A stretch of DNA of 15,988 nt, taken from assembly GCA_964613155.1 (NCBI GenBank), contig CAZTHP010000062.1:1-15988 (forward strand), given 5' to 3'. The position numbers were made by a program, and so were the translations under genes. Below are positions 14,022 to 15,988 of the stretch, piece by piece. The notes under the pieces were generated by a model that worked only from the letters and a program-made list of their open reading frames with translations, had not been told where the DNA came from and searched no databases. Position 1 is the stretch's first letter. Every line of letters begins with the position of its first letter. This DNA is from TWA4 sp964613155. Its GTDB lineage: Bacteria > Bacillota > Clostridia > Lachnospirales > Lachnospiraceae.

Positions 14022-14041
14022 CAAGCATCTTATTAATCGGT

Positions 14042-14077
14042 AAAAATCCGATAAAATGATACGATTTTATTGGATTT
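14042..14077 (-). terminator. Terminator of the enolase gene
   Basis: Read on the minus strand, AAATCCAATAAAAT (14077-14064) and ATTTTATCGGATTT (14057-14044) form a 14-pair stem with one G-U pair and a 6-base loop. It ends in a run of T. The hairpin lies about 75 bases after the enolase stop codon. It is AT-rich but placed as expected. Confidence 0.65.
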
Positions 14078-14150
14078 AAAAAGATGATAAAATAAATCCA
14101 TTAATCCATTGGTGTTTTTTAAGTTTTTCTTTCTCATTCAGCACAATCAA

Positions 14151-15491
14151 TTATTCATTTATACGTTCTTCAATCCGCAATAAGCGATTATATTTTGCGG
14201 TCCGCTCCCCTCGACAGGGTGCTCCTGTCTTAATATATTCTGTTTGAAAAGCAACAGCCAGATCTGCAATCGTGGTATCTTCTGTTTCCCCGGAACGATG
14301 CGACATGATCGTCTGATAACCATGTTCCTTCGCATATGCAATTGTCTTCATGCTTTCACTCAGCGAACCAATCTGATTTGGCTTAATTAAAATCGCATTT
14401 GCAGCTTTTAACTGAACCCCTTTTTCCAAACGTTTTTGATTCGTTACAAATAAATCATCCCCTACCAGCATGATCGAGCGATCCATTTTTTCCGTTAACT
14501 CCTGCCAGCCACTCCAATCTTCCTCATCCAAACCATCTTCAATCGATTTTAGAGGATATCGTGCGCATAATTCCCTGAAATAAGCAAGCATTTCACTTGA
14601 ACTTCTCTGAATTGAAAGCGCATGACAATCATCCGTTTTACAATTACTGGTTACCAGATCCGGCTCTTGATGATCCATCTGCCGCTCAAATCGCATAACT
14701 TCCGTTTCCCCAGGAAAATAATAAGTTCCACTATCTGGCTGGTATAATTCACTACAAGCTGCATCAATCGCAAATACAATATCTTTTCCACAGGTATAAC
14801 CAGCTTCTTCTACCGCTCTTGTCAAATAATCAAATACCTCAAAGGCATCTTTCAAATTCGGTGCAAAGCCGCCTTCATCACCTACTCCTACTGCATGTCC
14901 ATCTTTTTTCAAAAGCTCTTTTAATGCGTGATATACCTCACAGCACCATTGCAATCCTGTCCGAAAAGAATTCGCATGCTGCGGCATAATCATAAATTCC
15001 TGAAAATCCACCGTATTTGTGGCATGTTTTCCCCCATTTAAAATATTCATCATGGGAATCGGCATTTTCTGCACACCTTCTGAGGCTAAAAAACGATACA
15101 ACGGCAGTTTTGCATTTTTAGCAGCTGCTTTTGCCACTGCCAATGACACACTTAAAATTGCATTTGCGCCTAACCTAGTTTTATTTTCTGTTCCATCTTC
15201 TTTTAATAATAATTGATCCAAAGCTTTTAAATCATGAATGGACTTTCCCTCCAACAAAGCATGAATCGTTGTATTGACATGTTCTACCGCTTTTTCAACA
15301 CCTTTACCGCAATAACGAGATCCACCATCGCGCAATTCACAAGCTTCAAATTGACCAGTAGAAGCCCCCGAAGGAACCGCTGCACGGCCTACAACACCAT
15401 TGTTTAATACAACGACTGCCTCAACCGTTGGAAATGCTCTGGAATCTAAAATTTCTCTTGCAAAAACCTTTTTAATCGTTACTTGACTCAT
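14151..15491 (-). CDS. eno: Enolase, divergent form with internal insertion
   Basis: Enolase interconverts 2-phosphoglycerate and phosphoenolpyruvate in glycolysis. All catalytic and Mg-binding residues seem present: Ser41 in PSGASTG, His156, Glu165, Glu206 in GDEGG, Asp243, Glu318 in SIEDG, Asp345 in VGDDLF, Lys370, Arg399-Ser400 in SHRSGETED and Lys421. Several near-invariant positions differ: DSRAFP for DSRGNP, GGKHATN for GGEHADN, and APCRGER for the usual arginine loop. About 25 extra residues, with NCKTDDCH, lie at about 260-298 between Asp243 and Glu318, and the usual C-terminal tail after RIEE is short. At 446 residues it exceeds the common 430. AGAAGGAG precedes the ATG. It stands alone, away from other glycolytic genes, so it may be a second enolase. 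Confidence 0.9.
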   Translation of the reverse strand: MSQVTIKKVFAREILDSRAFPTVEAVVVLNNGVVGRAAVPSGASTGQFEACELRDGGSRYCGKGVEKAVEHVNTTIHALLEGKSIHDLKALDQLLLKEDGTENKTRLGANAILSVSLAVAKAAAKNAKLPLYRFLASEGVQKMPIPMMNILNGGKHATNTVDFQEFMIMPQHANSFRTGLQWCCEVYHALKELLKKDGHAVGVGDEGGFAPNLKDAFEVFDYLTRAVEEAGYTCGKDIVFAIDAACSELYQPDSGTYYFPGETEVMRFERQMDHQEPDLVTSNCKTDDCHALSIQRSSSEMLAYFRELCARYPLKSIEDGLDEEDWSGWQELTEKMDRSIMLVGDDLFVTNQKRLEKGVQLKAANAILIKPNQIGSLSESMKTIAYAKEHGYQTIMSHRSGETEDTTIADLAVAFQTEYIKTGAPCRGERTAKYNRLLRIEERINE

Positions 15492-15539
15492 GATAAAACT
15501 CCTTCTAAAACTTCTTTTTTAGTTTGCAGTTTCTCGTTT

Positions 15540-15582
15540 TACATCTTTACATAATCTACATCTTTATATCGATTCTATCGAT
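15540..15582 (-). promoter_or_regulatory. Repeat cluster upstream of enolase
   Basis: TACATCTTTA is repeated directly at 15540-15549 and 15557-15566 (17-base period), followed by ATCGAT twice (15568-15573 and 15577-15582), which also makes an inverted repeat. The cluster is 50-90 bases before the start codon, where a promoter and operator would lie. I cannot assign a clean -35/-10 pair. Confidence 0.3.
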
Positions 15583-15823
15583 TAACTTATACACTTATAG
15601 TTTTAACCAAAAGTCATTTTTTTATGTAGCATGATCTTCTGAGTCGTTTATAAGACCAAATGATAGCACCAAGCTTCAGGATTTACAGTAAGTTCAAATG
15701 CCAGCATATCCGTATATACAGCATATATAATTTTTTAATAGAATAATGGAAAGCAACCGCTCCATTTAACCAATATATTTCTATTTAAGCAATACATTCA
15801 ATCAACATTAAATTTCATTAGAA
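15583..15823. other. Non-coding AT-rich stretch, nothing firm
   Basis: No frame with a ribosome binding site is visible on either strand. A TATAAT lies at about 15726-15731 on the plus strand without a convincing -35. I assign no function. Confidence 0.4.
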
Positions 15824-15863
15824 AACAAAAAAAGACAGTCAAACTTACATTCAACTGTCTTTT
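15824..15863 (-). terminator. Intrinsic terminator for a minus-strand transcript entering from the right
   Basis: AAAAGACAGT (15830-15839) and ACTGTCTTTT (15854-15863) are perfect inverted copies around a 14-base loop. Read on the minus strand, the hairpin is followed by seven T residues, G, and four more T. It therefore ends a transcript coming from beyond 15988. Confidence 0.75.
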
Positions 15864-15988
15864 CACCAAATCATCTATTCGATTCCTTGTACCTTCAAAA
15901 CTGCATATTGTCATTCTTTATCTAATGCATCGTTCCGTTCTCACGAAACTCTGCAAACCTTTGACGTTTCAAACCAGACCTTCCATCA
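15864..15988. other. Non-coding edge, possible rRNA-operon spacer
   Basis: No coding frame is seen. The plus-strand string CCTTCAAAACTGCATA (about 15892-15907) resembles the CTTTGAAAACTG-type motif common in Firmicute rRNA leaders and spacers, so an rRNA operon may lie just to the right. The terminator next to it points the opposite way, so orientation is unresolved and the call is weak. Confidence 0.25.

Noticed and set aside
13689..14036. A 115-codon plus-strand open frame
   Set aside because: It runs through both tRNA genes; phrases such as SLAQLVEHFTRNEGVAGSS are the well-known false translation of a tRNA-Thr gene.

Overview
The window reads as chromosomal DNA of a low-to-moderate GC, endospore-type Firmicute, most likely class Clostridia and plausibly Lachnospiraceae. 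The evidence is a complete Spo0A, an RqcH/FbpA-type NFACT protein, a paired ACT-domain/PFL-like (UPF0237/UPF0210) gene couple, AGGAGG-type ribosome binding sites and clear sigma-A promoters. The family-level placement is inferred from gene style and was not checked by a search. I see no IS element, CRISPR array or complete prophage.

Layout. 1-1926: promoter and rqcH (+). 1927-2211: a convergent gap filled by two nested inverted repeats. 2212-3860: an ACT-domain gene and a PFL-like gene (-), with their own promoter at 3935-3963. 3965-8564: a tight minus-strand operon read from a promoter at 8675-8703, in the order membrane zinc-finger protein, polA, coaE, WalJ/YycJ-type nuclease, with a 4-bp overlap between the last two. 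8823-9673: a 37-codon DUF3789-like microprotein gene (+) whose 3' end overlaps the 3' end of a second metallo-beta-lactamase-fold gene (-). 9674-9881: a divergent region with a strong promoter for the MBL gene. 9882-11064: spo0A and a 116-aa unknown protein (+). 11056-11220: three 55-bp tandem repeats beginning inside the stop region of the unknown gene. 11221-11378: a leader with a long hairpin and a possible 15-codon peptide. 11379-13298: an ABC-F ATPase of the Uup/YfmR type. 13299-13730: a repeat-rich gap without genes. 13731-13970: tRNA-Leu(CAA) and tRNA-Thr(CGT), each followed by a terminator hairpin. 14001-14021: a tandem TTTGACTACA pair that looks like an integrase-binding remnant. 14151-15491: a divergent enolase (-). 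15492-15988: non-coding, with a minus-strand terminator and a weak rRNA-spacer-like motif.

How the genes work together. Most are housekeeping: ribosome rescue (rqcH and the ABC-F factor), DNA replication and repair (polA and the WalJ-like nuclease), CoA synthesis (coaE), glycolysis (eno) and the master sporulation switch (spo0A). No single exciting new system stands out. The parts most worth a second look are the ABC-F leader, the 55-bp repeats, the structured gap before the tRNAs with its possible attachment remnant, the Cys/His-rich tail on CoaE, the insertion in enolase and the orphan anti-sigma-like protein ahead of polA.
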